Positions 48,674 to 60,392 of a stretch of DNA of 64,000 nucleotides are shown piece by piece; position 1 is the first letter of the stretch, and every line of letters starts with the position of its first letter. Made by a program: the position numbers and the translations under genes. Source of the stretch: Rhizophagus clarus (lineage: Eukaryota > Glomeromycota > Glomeromycetes > Glomerales > Glomeraceae); NCBI GenBank assembly GCA_015698045.1, contig BLAL01000189.1:62001-126000 (forward strand). Reading direction: 5' to 3'. The notes beneath the pieces are model-generated. The model made no database searches. It worked only from the letters and a program-made list of their open reading frames with translations, and was not told the DNA's origin.

Positions 48674-50723
48674 ATGAGAAAATTCAAACCTTTAAATTTA
48701 ATTCCTATTTCTCGTGATGGCTCTCATCCTCATATTAGATCTCAATGAAATGAATCTAGTTCCCGTTCCCAATCTCATCAATCTCAGCATCAAACTCATA
48801 TTAATCGATCTCGTAGTCGCTCAAAATCTCGCTCAATAACTCGTCAACCTCGATCTCGCCCATCTCGATCCAAATCTCGTTATTATCATTCCGAATCCCA
48901 ATGATCGCGTTCCCATCGCTCTCGCTCCCTTCATCGTTCCCAACGATCGCATTCCCATCGCTCTCACTCCCCTCATCATTCCCATCATTCTCGTTCTCAT
49001 CAACGTCGATTTCGCTCCCCTCATCGTTCCCATCATTCTCGTTCCCATCAACGTCAATCTTGATCTCGCTCTCATTCCCCTCATCGACATCAATCACGCT
49101 CTCAATCTCAACATAATCGAAACTATCAAAATGTCTCTAGAGGGAGATCAATTACAAAAAGTAATATTGTTTTATATTAGTGCTAATTAAATTTCATTTT
49201 ACTTATACTATACCAATTTAACGTTATTATTATAGGATCTTTAACCGATCTATCTTTAACAATTCCCTCTTCTTCACCTCCAGCGAGCGGTAGTATTTCT
49301 TTCACGTTTCTTTACTTACTTGCACGTAAAATTTTTTATACTAAATGATTTATATTAAATACTGATTTATAATAGGTGCTAACAACAGAGAAGTCAGCGA
49401 ATTAAGAAGCATAATTTCAAATCTTACCAAACGTGTGGAAGTGCTAATGGAAGAAAGAACGAGTGAAGGACCAAGAAATAAAAGCCTATCCCCAGTTCTG
49501 TCCAGAGAGAATCGGCGTACCCTTCCTCCAATAACTGATAAAAATTTCAAAAAAACCGTTCATGTAAATATATCTTTATTTTATTAAATATTTCTCTTTT
49601 GTATTGATCGTTAAAAAATGAGTGTTATATTAAATAGGATGAGGTAATCCATATTATAAACAACCTCGATTCATCGATTCTTTTCGACACGTCAAAGACA
49701 TTTAGTAAACAAAAAAAGTCGATAAATAAGAAGCTTCTACCAGCCGTCAAAGCAGCGATGCCTCCTTCATTAGAGGTATACGATACAGAACTTTTAAAAG
49801 TAATAAAACAGCTACACAAATCACGGCGGGAGATTTGGAAATTAAAAAAGGAGGGTAAGATAGATGAACACAATAAACGGCAACACATGACGTCGAGGAG
49901 AGATCAGGTGTGAAATTCATTATTTAAAATGACAATGTATATAATCTATTAATTATTTTAATTTACTCTTTAATAGAAAATGACAAGAAGACGCAAAGGT
50001 CTCCAACACATGATCTTCACGCAAGACAGCATTCTAGATGATTGTCGTCCTGAAAATATGACTAGGGAAGTATTTATTAAAGATTGCGAAAAGGCAGTAA
50101 ATACCGCAGAAGTCCATTCGGATGAATGGTCTACTGAAGACGAAGTTCTGGCAAATGAAGAGCGTAACGATAACATAAGATCAGGAAGGTTGATAAGTAC
50201 AAATTCTGTAATTAAGATTCACAATAAGGAGTGGAGGTCTTCTAGAATACGTAAAGTTGCGAAAGTTTAAAACATAGGCGTTTATGCTAATAAGTTATAA
50301 ATTTATCATTAGGTTAAAAGAATCTTATTTCGAGCGGACGAAATCGGAGTAAGCATCGGAACTGGGTTAAGTCGCAAATGTTACCATCTAGACGATATCG
50401 ATAAAAAAAGCAGACCAACACAAGACATGGCTAATTGGTGGATATCATCAAGGTGGATTGAACCAGAATCTGATAATGATGATGATGATGAGGATAACGA
50501 CGGTGATAATAACGATTATGATAATAATGGTAATGATGATAATAACGATGATGACAATAATGGTAATGGTGATAATAACGATGATGACAATAATGGTAAT
50601 GCTGATAAAAATGATGGAACTAATGAAGAACAAAACGATGATAATAATGGTAATTTAGAAGTAGATGAGCACCAAAGTCCCTTTTACTTAGAAGTACCGG
50701 TCGATATCAGAAGACGTACATAA
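48674..50723 (+). pseudogene. RS-rich accessory (TnpA-like) gene of the CACTA element, three TGA codons
   Basis: Six exons, 48674-49160, 49236-49289, 49376-49563, 49638-49907, 49977-50264 and 50313-50723, join without phase conflict into 566 codons. Exon 1 encodes a long Arg/Ser/His-rich tract (SRSRSKSRSITRQPRSRP), like splicing SR proteins. In-frame TGA codons at 48746, 48902 and 49061 break it. The middle has a coiled-coil-like part (VSELRSIISNLTKRVEVLME) and a basic part (TRRRKGLQHMIFTQDSILDD). The end is an Asp/Asn repeat (DDNNDDDNNGNGDNNDDDNN) followed by FYLEVPVDIRRRT. No known fold is recognised. Position opposite the transposase, as for TnpA/Tnp1 of plant CACTA elements, suggests a terminus-binding role. 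The GTTTAA donor of intron 5 is weak. Confidence 0.65.
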
Positions 50724-51112
50724 ATTTAGGTATTTGTTTCATCATTTAAAATCAACTGCTTGTATTTTGAGTGATTTAAATTCCGTTGTTTATAAATTAA
50801 CTCTCTAATATCGTTTCTATCCTATTAATCTCTTTTTTAGAGCACTGGTTATTTTATAGCCATTTATAAGTAACATGACGAGATAAATATGATTTTAATA
50901 TATTTTATATAAACATTCTATACATAATAATAATATAATAATAAGAACAATATAGTAATATAATAATAATAATATGGACAATATAATAATATAATAATAA
51001 TAAATATATCATAAATTGCAGTATATATTATAAAATAATAGCATACATATTATATATCATACATATTAAATATTAAATATAAATCAATTATCGAAAATGG
51101 AAAAATAAAATA
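50724..51112. other. AT-rich 3' flank of the accessory gene
   Basis: ATAATAATA-type low-complexity sequence (50925-51090). No gene seen. Confidence 0.5.
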
Positions 51113-51756
51113 AAACCGGACAATAATAGTAATTATGAATTACGAGAAAATCGATAATAGAAAGATCCGATATATAAATCGGCATAAACTATTTTTGAAA
51201 TGTTTATACCGAGCTAAAAAACTGGACAATAATAGTAATTATGAATTATGAGAAAATCGATAATAGAAAGATCCGATATATAAATCGGCATAAACTATTT
51301 TTGAAATGTTTATACTGAATTAAACTTGGCAATCCGATTTTAGGAGATTTGGCATGATTATTTAAAAATCGGCGTTCTGATTTTGCGAGAATCGGCAATT
51401 ATAATTTTAAAACGGTATTCTGATTTATGTCGATAAAAATAAAAGAATTTCCGATTGCCAACAATACGTGCCATAAAATCGGCAGCAAAATGCCATAAAT
51501 AGGACAAATATAGCTATAAACTGGCAGTCTTATTTTTAGCTATCGACATGTTTATTTTAAAATCGGAATGCCGATTTTTGCAAAATCTGCCAAAATTGGC
51601 ATTCCGATTTTTTGTTCATAAATAACGTATTTCTGATCACAAACAATTCGCGCCATAAAATCGGCTTTAAAAAGCCACAAATCAGACAAATATATCCAAA
51701 AATCAGTTAAAAATCGGACTGCCAATTTTTGACGATTTTTTTTCATTCGACCTGTG
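51113..51756. repeat. Right subterminal repeats of the CACTA element
   Basis: Two 105-bp direct copies (about 51117 and 51222) with AAAGATCCGATATATAAATC and ATCGGCATAAACTATTTTTG are followed by many AAATCGGCA/AATCGGAATGCCGATT motifs. This is the same core as the left end but inverted. Confidence 0.85.
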
Positions 51757-52223
51757 TCTAATAATATGCAAGAAAATACTTTCCAACCTGTTTTAATAAA
51801 AAACTAAAAGAAAAAGTTGCGAAATAAAGCTAAGAAACAAGCCTATTAACAATAACAACTAATACCACAATAGTTAACTTTGATACTAAAACAAAAACAA
51901 TCACTAACGCAAGAAGAAGCTAATTAAATTTATATTAAGACTTTATTGTATAATTTTGAAATTTATGTATTGTTAATACTCAAAGAAAATTTTTAAAATA
52001 TTACAATATTAGATACAAACAAACAAGGTAAATGATTAATATGAACTTTTGGTTTAGATACAAAACCTGTACAGTATAAATCATTTTTCTAAATAATTAA
52101 TATTCTTAATACTTTAATTTCTTTGATAATTCAAACAATTTTAAGGTTTACTTTAGTATTTTCATCAGTCAGAACTTTTTCTTGAAAATATCATCTTTTC
52201 TTAAGAAAAACATAAGTAATAAC
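51757..52223. other. Spacer right of the CACTA element
   Basis: AT-rich, no gene recognised. It may include the 5' part of the pseudogene starting near 52224. Confidence 0.4.
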
Positions 52224-52389
52224 AATATCATATGAAGATGAGAATCTGGTTAATTTTAGTAATTTACATCAAGTTACACTACAGATTATTTTTGAATTAG
52301 TACCTGATAATCAACAATCATTCCTAAATCTGCTGGTCAATTCTGACACTATGATGATTTTTTCTGATCCAGTTACTGTGCTTCCTATA

Positions 52390-54801
52390 GATGCTACCCA
52401 AATTATTTTAAGTAAATTCCAAATTAATTTGTATATTTTGACAATCATAATTCCCAAATCCCAAATGTACAAATTGCAAAATTTATATATGTAATTTGTA
52501 AATTAATTTGGATTTGTACATTTGGTAGGGCTCCGATCGGTTCGGTTCGGTTCAGTTTTTGCAAAAACCGATACCGAACCGAATTGATCGGTATCGGTAT
52601 TGATGATTACCGAAACTGACCGGTATCGGTATTGATGATTATCGAAACCGATCGATAATTACCGAAAACTGAACCGATTTACCGATATTAAAAACCATTT
52701 TTAGTAAAAAAAACATCGCGAAACTATTTTGGTATTTTTTTTACCAAACCAAATGATCTATAAAAACGTTTCGCAACGTTTTTTATTTAAAGTGTCAAAA
52801 AATAAAGTTGCGAATCGTTTTTTTTTATTAAATTAACTAATAAAAAACGTTTCGCAACGTTTTTAATTAAAATGAAAAAAAAACGTTGCAAAACGTTTTT
52901 TTTATTAAATTAACTCATAAAAACGTTTCGCAACGTTTTTATTAAAGTGACAAAAAAAACGTTGCGAAACGTTTTTTTTATTAAAATTAACTAACAAAAA
53001 CGTTTCGCAACATTTTCTATTAAAGCTACAAAAAAAAAACGTTGCGAAACGTTTTTTTTATTAAATTAACTGATAAAAAACGTTTCGCAACGTTTTTTAA
53101 CTAAAGCAACAAAAAAAACGTTGCGAAACGTTTTTTTTTATTAAACTAACTGTTAAAAAACGTTTCGCAACGTTTTTTAATTAAAGCAACAAAAAAAAAC
53201 GTTGCGAAACGTTTTTTTTTATTAAAATTAGCTCATAAAAACGTTTCGCAACGTTTTTATTATAGAGACAAAAAAAACGTAGCGAAACGTTTTTTTTTAT
53301 TAAGTTAACTGATAAAAAACGTTTCGCAACGTTTTTTAACTAAAGCAACAAAAAAAAAACGTAGCGAAACGTTTTTTTTTATTAAACTAACTGTTAAAAA
53401 ACGTTTCGCAACGTTTTTTAATTAAAGCAACAAAAAAAAACGTTGCGAAATGTTTTTTTTATTAAAATTAACTCATAAAAACGTTTCGCAACGTTTTTAT
53501 TAAAGTGACAAAAAAAAACGTTGCGAAACGTTTTTTTTATTAAAATTAGCTCATAAAAACGTTTCGCAACGTTTTTATTATAGAGACAAAAAAAAAACGT
53601 AGCGAAACGTTTTTTTTATTAAATTAACTGATAAAAAACGTTTCGCAACATTTTTTAACTAAAGCAACAAAAAAAAACGTTGCGAAACGTTTTTTTTTAT
53701 TAAACTAACTGTTAAAAAACGTTTCGCAACGTTTTTTAATTAAAGCAACAAAAAAAAAACGTTGCGAAACGTTTTTTTTTATTAAAATTAGCTAATAAAA
53801 ACGTTGCGCAACATTTTTATTAAAGTGACAAAAAAAAACGTTGCGAAACGTTTTTTTTATTAAAATTAACTCATAAAAACGTTTCGCAACGTTTTTATTA
53901 AAGTGACAAAAAAAAACGTTGCGAAACGTTTTTTTATTAAAATTAGCTCATAAAACGTTTCGCAACGTTTTTATTATAGAGACAAAAAAAAACGTTGCGA
54001 AACGTTTTTTTTATTAAATTAACTGATAAAAAACGTTTCGCAACGTTTTTTAACTAAAGCAACAAAAAAAAAAACGTTGCGAAACGTTTTTTTTATTAAA
54101 ATTAACTCAAATGTTTCGCAACGTATTTTTTTTATTAAATTAATTGATAAAAAACGTTTCGCAACGTTTTTTAATTAAAGCAACAAAAAAAACGTTGCGC
54201 AACGTTTTTTTTTATTAAAATTAGCTAATAAAAACGTTGCGCAACATTTTTATTAAAGTGACAAAAAAAAACGTTGCGAAACGTTTTTTTTATTAAAATT
54301 AACTCATAAAAACGTTTCGCAACGTTTTTATTAAAGTGACAAAAAAAAACGTTGCGAAACGTTTTTTTTTTATCCAATTAACGTTTCGCAATGTTGTTTG
54401 TTAAAATGACAAGAAAAAAGTTGCGAATAGTTATTTTTTTATTAGATTAACGAATAAAAACGTTTCGCAACGTTTCTTAATTAAAGTGACAAAACACCGC
54501 TACGAAACGGTTTGTTTTATCAAAATAACTAATAAAAAACGTTTCACAACGTTTTTTTATTATATTATTTAGTTAAATTGATTCGGTAATTCGGTTCGGT
54601 AAATCGCAAAACCGGTACCGAAACCGCAGTTACCGAAACCGATCGGTAAATTTACCGAAAGTTTCAGTTCGGTAAACTGTAAAAACCGAAACCGCTCCGA
54701 TACCGAAACCGATCAGTACGGTTCGGTAATTACCGAAACCGATCGGAGCCCTAACATTTGGGCTGCCATAATTCCAAATTATTTTGGATTTGAGTGGCAT
54801 C
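52390..54801. mobile_element. MITE of about 180 bp, interrupted by a hAT-like element
   Basis: Left end GATGCTACCCAAAT and reverse-complemented right end GATGCCACTCAAAT, flanked by TATA (52386-52389, 54802-54805). Without the inner insertion it would measure about 176 bp. Removing it also rejoins the pseudogene frame, which supports the boundaries. Confidence 0.7.
52526..54753. mobile_element. hAT-like element with a palindrome array, perfect 8-bp target duplication
   Basis: Ends TAGGGCTCCGATCGGTT on both sides (inverted), flanked by ACATTTGG at 52518-52525 and 54754-54761. Subterminal blocks are made of CGGTTCGGT/ACCGAAACCGAT repeats. The core, about 52760-54560, is a tandem array of units of about 80 bp in which AAAACGTTTCGCAACGTTTT alternates with AACGTTGCGAAACGTTTTTT. 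Each unit can therefore fold on itself and on its neighbours. No coding capacity. Confidence 0.9.
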
Positions 54802-54805
54802 TATA

Positions 54806-56547
54806 GTGCTTTTACATCCTTCTGCTAGTATTATTATATCACACCCAAATACATCTAAAAAGATTGCAATTAAGTTTATTGATAAAGTTTATATTAATCA
54901 AAAAATTCCTAATGATCAAAAGGATAATATTAGAGACATTTTTGTATATAATGTATCTGCAGGATAGACTTATGTCAAAATTATAGCCAAACTTTAAAGT
55001 ATGAGGAAAACTTATTTCTATGACTATTAAGCATTAACAAAAATATCAAATATTGTGTATTAAAATTTATCATTTATCCTTTTTACTAACATCTTTTGAA
55101 CAGAATATTTGGCAATACTCTTTAGATAATCAAGTAATATAATGATTCACTGGATACTGGTCTTTATAACAAAGAAAGTGATGAAAATAGTTCTACTTAT
55201 ACCTTACAGATCTATCTCAAAATAGTAATGTTTGGCAATTGTAAAATCACAATAAACCTTCAGACCTTTTTATTCATTATCTGGTCAAAGCTTTAAAGCA
55301 TTTCAATTTAGATGAGAAATCTTAAATTATGGCTTACTTTGAAAAATATCAAGATATAGAATTTATTATCAGACAACTTTCAATTTCAACTTCAATGATA
55401 AAGACTACTCTTTTCTCTGGTGTACTTTTTCTATTTCCTTCTCGATCAAAAACAAAAAGCCTACAAAGAGTTCTAACAAGCAGAATTCTGATTCATTTTA
55501 AAAGTGTACTACTAATTTTAAACCTATCAAAGACTTCACAAAGTCTTTCACAAAATTAAAACATAAAAAGAAAATGAAGTCTTTAGATAAAAAGTCTAAC
55601 AATAAATTGGATATTATTAAATTTTTGTTAGCTTTAATTTCTTAATTATTTTTATTTTAATAGATTATACATTTTTTTTTTCCTTTTTTTTGAATATAAA
55701 GTAGGTTAGTTTGAATGATATTATCAAACAACTTATTTTTTATATGATGAGTTGTAGTTTAAGGTGTGTAAGCTTTAAATAGAAGTGATATAGAAGGTAT
55801 CTTGCAAGACTTGGATGGATTATTTGAATAATCATGTCTCAGATTTATTGCAATTACTTTTTAGTATATGATATTAACCGATTTATCATTTCTTATTTAG
55901 ACTCATTTTTGTAATATGTAAATTGTAATACTTTATGTAATAGAGTTGACACTAGTATTTGTTATAATAAAAATAAAAATAAAAATTATTATTATTTATA
56001 TATTATTAAAACTATTATCTTTATTAATATTATTAATAATATTATTAAAATTAAATATAAAATTATTGTTTTAAAATACTTAATATTTAAAATATTTTAA
56101 ATAATAATAATATATTTAAATTAAATTAATTTTTATAGAATTTTATTTATTATTAATAGAAATCACTATAAAAAAAAATAAGAGTTTATTAATAGTTTTT
56201 ACTTTATTTTTATTTTTAATTCTATTGGCTAATTAATATAAAAAAAAAAAAATTAAAATAAATATTTAATTTTTAATTTTTTTTACATATAATTTTACTT
56301 TAAATTTATAAATAATTTAACTTAAAAGTAAGCAGATTATATTTTCATAGAATCTATTATATTTGAAATTTATAATATTATCAAATTTTCATTATTAATA
56401 TATAAAATATAAAATTTAGATTTAATCAAAATTTATTTTATATATTAAAATCTATATTATATATATTTGAAAAGTCTAATAAATTTTTAAAAGTTTATTT
56501 TTTACAATAAAAGATAAATATTATATCTATTATTATTATTTGATTAT
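54806..56547. other. Pseudogene tail and AT-rich spacer
   Basis: 54806-55640 holds the second half of the unidentified pseudogene. From 55640 to 56547 the DNA is low-complexity AT, with no feature supported. Confidence 0.5.
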
Positions 56548-56555
56548 TATTTAAT

Positions 56556-57522
56556 TAGGGCTCCGATTAGTTTCAGTAATTACCGAACCGTACTGACCGG
56601 TTTCGGTATCAGAGCAGTTTCAGTTTTATGATTTATTGAACTGAAACTTTTAGTTTCAGTATCAGTTTTGCGATTTACTGAACCGATTTACTGATAATAA
56701 AAACGTTTTTTTATAAGAAAAACGTCTTTTTATTAAATAATGTAGTTAAAAAAAAAATGTTGTGAAACGTTTTTTACATAAACGTTTGATATAAAAAATA
56801 ACGTTTTACAATATTATTTTTGTGGAACTTGTAAAAAACGTTGTGAAATATTTTTTACATAAATGATTTGATAAAAAATAACATTTCGCAACATTATTTT
56901 TGCGAAACTTGTAAAAAACGTTGCGAAGCATTTTTTACATAAACGATTTGATAAAAAAAATAACGTTTCGCAACATTATTTTTGCGGAACTTGTAAAAAA
57001 TGTTGCAAAACATTTTTACATAAACAATTTAATATGAAAAATAACATTTCGCAACGTTATTTTTGCGAACATTGTAAAAAACGTTTGATATAAAAAAATA
57101 ATGTTTCGCAACATTATTTTTGCGAAACTTGTAAAAAATGTTGCGAAATGTTTTTTACATTGGAAATTTAATATAGAAAACAACGTTTTGCAACGTTATT
57201 TTCCTTTTTATTTAAAAATGTTGCGAAACATTTTTATAAAACGATTTAATATAAAAAAACATCTCGCAATGTTTTTTTGTCACTTTAATAAAAAACGTTG
57301 TGAAACATTTTTTTATGGATGATTTGATAAGAAAAAATCATTTCGCAACTTTTTTTTTGCTAAACGTTGCGAAACGTTTTTTTACTAACAACGTTCAGTA
57401 AATTAATTCAGTTTTCAGTAATTACTGATCGGTTTCGATAATTATTAAAACTGATACCGATTAATTCAGTTCAGTATTAGTTTTTGCAAAAACTGAACTG
57501 AACCGAACTGATCAGAGCCCTA
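56556..57522. mobile_element. Second, diverged copy of the palindrome-array hAT-like family
   Basis: Ends TAGGGCTCCGATTAGTT and (reverse complement) TAGGGCTCTGATCAGTT, with a perfect TATTTAAT target duplication at 56548-56555 and 57523-57530. The interior has weaker copies of AACGTTTCGCAACATTATTT / AAAACGTTGCGAA. Many CG sites are TG or CA here, unlike the 52526 copy, so this copy looks older. Confidence 0.9.
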
Positions 57523-57530
57523 TATTTAAT

Positions 57531-57844
57531 TATATTAAATTAAAAATAAAATTAATACTTTTTAAATTCTCTGTTTTTTTATATAAATAATAATTTTACT
57601 TTTTATTTTAATTGAAATTTTTTTAAAAAATCCAAATATTCAATACAGTAAAAATCTTTTATAATTTGACAAGTATAACTAGGAATATAATAGTATTTTA
57701 AAATGATAATTTAAAAATTGATAAATTAAAAAAATTAAAAATAAGTTATTATTTGATTATTAAGAACTGATTTTAATTTGATATTAATTAGTTATAATTA
57801 TATTATTACAAAAAATATTATTATTGCCTATATAAATCTAATTC
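57531..57844. other. AT-rich spacer
   Basis: Low-complexity AT sequence between two hAT-like elements; no gene. Confidence 0.5.
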
Positions 57845-57852
57845 TATTTAAG

Positions 57853-60384
57853 TAAAGCTTTGCATGAGCTGGCTCAAGTCAAGCTACAGTCTGGCTTGGC
57901 TTGGCTTGAAAAAAAAAATTCTGGCTTGAGCCAAAATGAGTCAAGCCACAAAAAATCTTGGCTCAACTCATTCAAGCTAAGCTGAGCCATGAAAAATTCT
58001 GGCTCAAGCCAAGTTGAGCTTGAGCTGGCTCAAGCTGGCTCAAGCTTTATTATCAAAAAAAAAAAGCTGAAACTAGGCATTTTTATATGTAAAGTTACAA
58101 AAAAAAAACACTGGAACTAATGGTTCTGGCAGGACCCCAAATAATACTAATATAACTCACATACGGGTTTGTGTAGAGTTTATATGAAATTACTTTTTAA
58201 ACCTACAAATTAAGTTTACGTAGATCAGTTAATTTGGGAGTAACTCACATATTATGTTTGCGTAGAGTTTATAATAGATATATGTGGATTTATTTTTAAA
58301 AAATACTAATTTTGGTAAATTAAATTACTCAGTATTTACCAAAATTTATTTTATTTTATTTATTTTTTCACTTTTTTTCAGTATTTTATACCAAATTTAT
58401 TTATTTTTATTATTCTTTTTCAGTTTTTAATACCTTAATTCCAAAAGTCCAATCGTGTTTTTCACCTGGTAACACTACAAAAAATAAAAAAAATAATTAA
58501 TTAGTTAAAAAAAAGAATAACGAAAGACACCTCACTTACCCTCCCTTACCTTAATTCCAAAAGTCCAGTCGTGCTTTTCGTCCGGCAACACTACAAAAAG
58601 TAAAAAAAAAGTTAATACTTAATTAATTAAAAAAAAATAACGAAACACCTCCCCCAACCCTCTCTTACCTTAATTCTAAAAGTCCGGTCATGCTTTTCAT
58701 CTGGTAACACTACAAAAAAATAAAAAAAAAAATAATTAATTAATTAGTTAAAAAAAATTACTGAAAAACACTTCCTCCACTCTCCCTCACCTTAATTCCA
58801 AAAGTCCAGTTGTGCCTTTCGTCTGGCAACACTACAAAAAAATAAAAAAAAAGTTAATACTTAATTAATTAAAAAAAAACAACGAAATACCTCCTCCAAC
58901 CCCCCCTCCCTTACCTTAATTCCAAAAGTCTGGTCATACTTTTCGTCTGGCAATACTACAAAAAATAAAATAAAAAATAATTAATTAATTAGTTAAAAAA
59001 ACACTTCCCCACCCTCCCTTACCTTAATTCCAAAAGTCCGGTCGTGCCTTTCGTCTGGCAACACTACAAAAAATAAAAATAAAAATAAATAATTAATTAG
59101 TTAAAAAAAACAACGAAACACCTTCCCCAACCCCCCTCCATTACCTTAATTCCAAAAGTCCGGTCGTGCCTTTCATTTGGCAACACTACAAAAAGTAAAA
59201 AAAAAAGTTAATACTTAATTAATTAAAAAAAAATAACGAAATACTTCCCCCAACCCTCCCTTACCTTAATTCCAAAAGTCTGGTCGTGCTTTTCGTCTGG
59301 CAACACTACAAAAAAATAAAAAAAATAATTAATTAATTAGTTAAAAAAAATTACCGAAAAACACTTCCCCCACCCTCCCTCACCTTAATTCCAAAAGTCT
59401 GATCATGCCTTTCGTCTGGCAACACTACAAAAAAATAAAAAAAAAGTTAATACTTAATTAATTAAAAAAAACACTGAAAAATACTTTCCACCCTCCCTTA
59501 CCTTAATTCCAAAAGTCCGGTCATGCCTTTTGTCTGGCAACACTAGAAAAAATAAAAATAAAAAATAATTAATTAATTAGTTAAAAAAACACCGAAAAAT
59601 ACTTTCCACCCTCCCTTACCTTAATTCCAAAAGTCCGGTCATGCCTTTCGTCTGGCAACACTACAAAAAAATAAAAAAAAAATAAATAATTAATTAATTA
59701 AAAAAACACTTCCCCACCCTCCCTTACCTTAATTCCAAAAATTCAGTCGTACTTTTCGTCTGGCAACACTACAAAAAGTAAAAAAAAAATTAATACTTAA
59801 TTAGTTAAAAAAACACCGAAACACCTCCCTTAACCCCTCCCTTACCTTAATTCCAAAAGTCCGGTCATGCTTTTTGTCTGGCAACACCACAAAAATAAAC
59901 TGATAAATGATTAAAAAAAAGATCAGATATTCAGATTATTTGATTAGATTGGCAAGTCACATGACCCTGCCTTTATACCGAATAATTCGTTATAGCGTTA
60001 ATAGCATTTTGTATTATAAAATCATAAAAAAAAAATGCTGGAATTATTGGTACCAGCGTTTTTTATTCATAAAATTGCAAAAAGTGTTGGAACAAATAGT
60101 TCTGGTATTTTTTATATATAAATTTGCAAAAAAAAACGCTGGAACTATTGGTACTGGCGTTTTTTATAAAAAATTGCCAAGCTTGATCTGGCTCATGAGC
60201 CGGCTTGAGCTTTTCAAGCCAAGCCCACTGCCAGCTTGAGTTTATCAAGCCAAGCCTAATACCTGACTCAAGCTTTTTCAAGCTGGCTTGTGAGCCACCA
60301 AGCCAATTTAATCATGGTTTGGCTTGGCTCAGCTTGAAAAGCTTGAGCCAGCTTGCAAGCTGGCTCAGCTCATGCAGAGCTTTA
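57853..60384. mobile_element. 2.5-kb hAT-like element carrying array C
   Basis: Left end TAAAGCTTTGCATGAGCT and reverse-complemented right end TAAAGCTCTGCATGAGCT. A perfect 8-bp target duplication TATTTAAG lies at 57845-57852 and 60385-60392. Subterminal GGCTTGAGC/GCTCAAGCC repeats fill both sides (57870-58050, 60180-60380). The interior holds array C and, at 60000-60180, inverted GCTGGAACTATTGGTACTGG blocks. No transposase gene found. Confidence 0.9.
58430..59890 (-). repeat. Array C: exon-intron satellite, about 13 units
   Basis: Thirteen units of about 105-125 bp, in the same orientation and family as array B. On the minus strand each is a T-rich tract ending TTTGTAG, a 41-nt block (TGTTGCCAGACGAAAAGCAC ... 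GGAATTAAG), then GTAAGGGAGGG and an AT-rich intron-like segment with TATTAAC or TTAACTAA branch-like motifs. Frame 3 of the block is open (LPDEKHDRTFGIK) in many copies. Splice signals are kept in nearly every unit. Confidence 0.85.
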
Positions 60385-60392
60385 TATTTAAG

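Larger units (their letters stand above)
41991..51756. mobile_element. 9.8-kb CACTA/EnSpm DNA transposon with two genes
   Basis: Left end CACAGGTCGAATGAAAAAAA and its inverted copy at the right end (at least 22 matching bases) are flanked by TCT at 41988-41990 and 51757-51759, the 3-bp target duplication expected for CACTA. Inside are subterminal arrays of TGCCGATTTT in opposite orientations at the two ends, a Tnp2-type transposase gene (minus strand) and a divergent RS-rich accessory gene (plus strand). This is the full gene set of an autonomous CACTA element, but each gene carries premature stop codons, so it is now dead by itself. Confidence 0.92.
52224..55640 (+). pseudogene. Unidentified gene relic split by nested transposons
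   Basis: A plus-strand frame SYEDENLVNFSNLHQVTLQI to SDPVTVLPI (52224-52389) resumes in the same frame after the inserted elements as [49 protein letters not shown]-stop (54806-54966). Further pieces, such as SNVWQL and SDLFIHYLVKALKHFNLDEK, occur up to about 55320, and the tail AYFEKYQDIEFIIRQL follows. Stops and frame shifts occur after the first 54 post-insertion codons. The family is not recognised; it may itself be a transposon gene. Confidence 0.5.

Noticed and set aside
46350-49063. TGA read as a sense codon (recoding)
   Set aside because: The cap methyltransferase ends with TGA at its conserved C-terminus, so TGA is a stop in this genome; mutation in dead transposon genes is simpler.
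48833-49093. Minus-strand frames rich in Asp/Gly or Met/Arg opposite the RS tract
   Set aside because: Antisense shadows of the Arg/Ser/His repeat.
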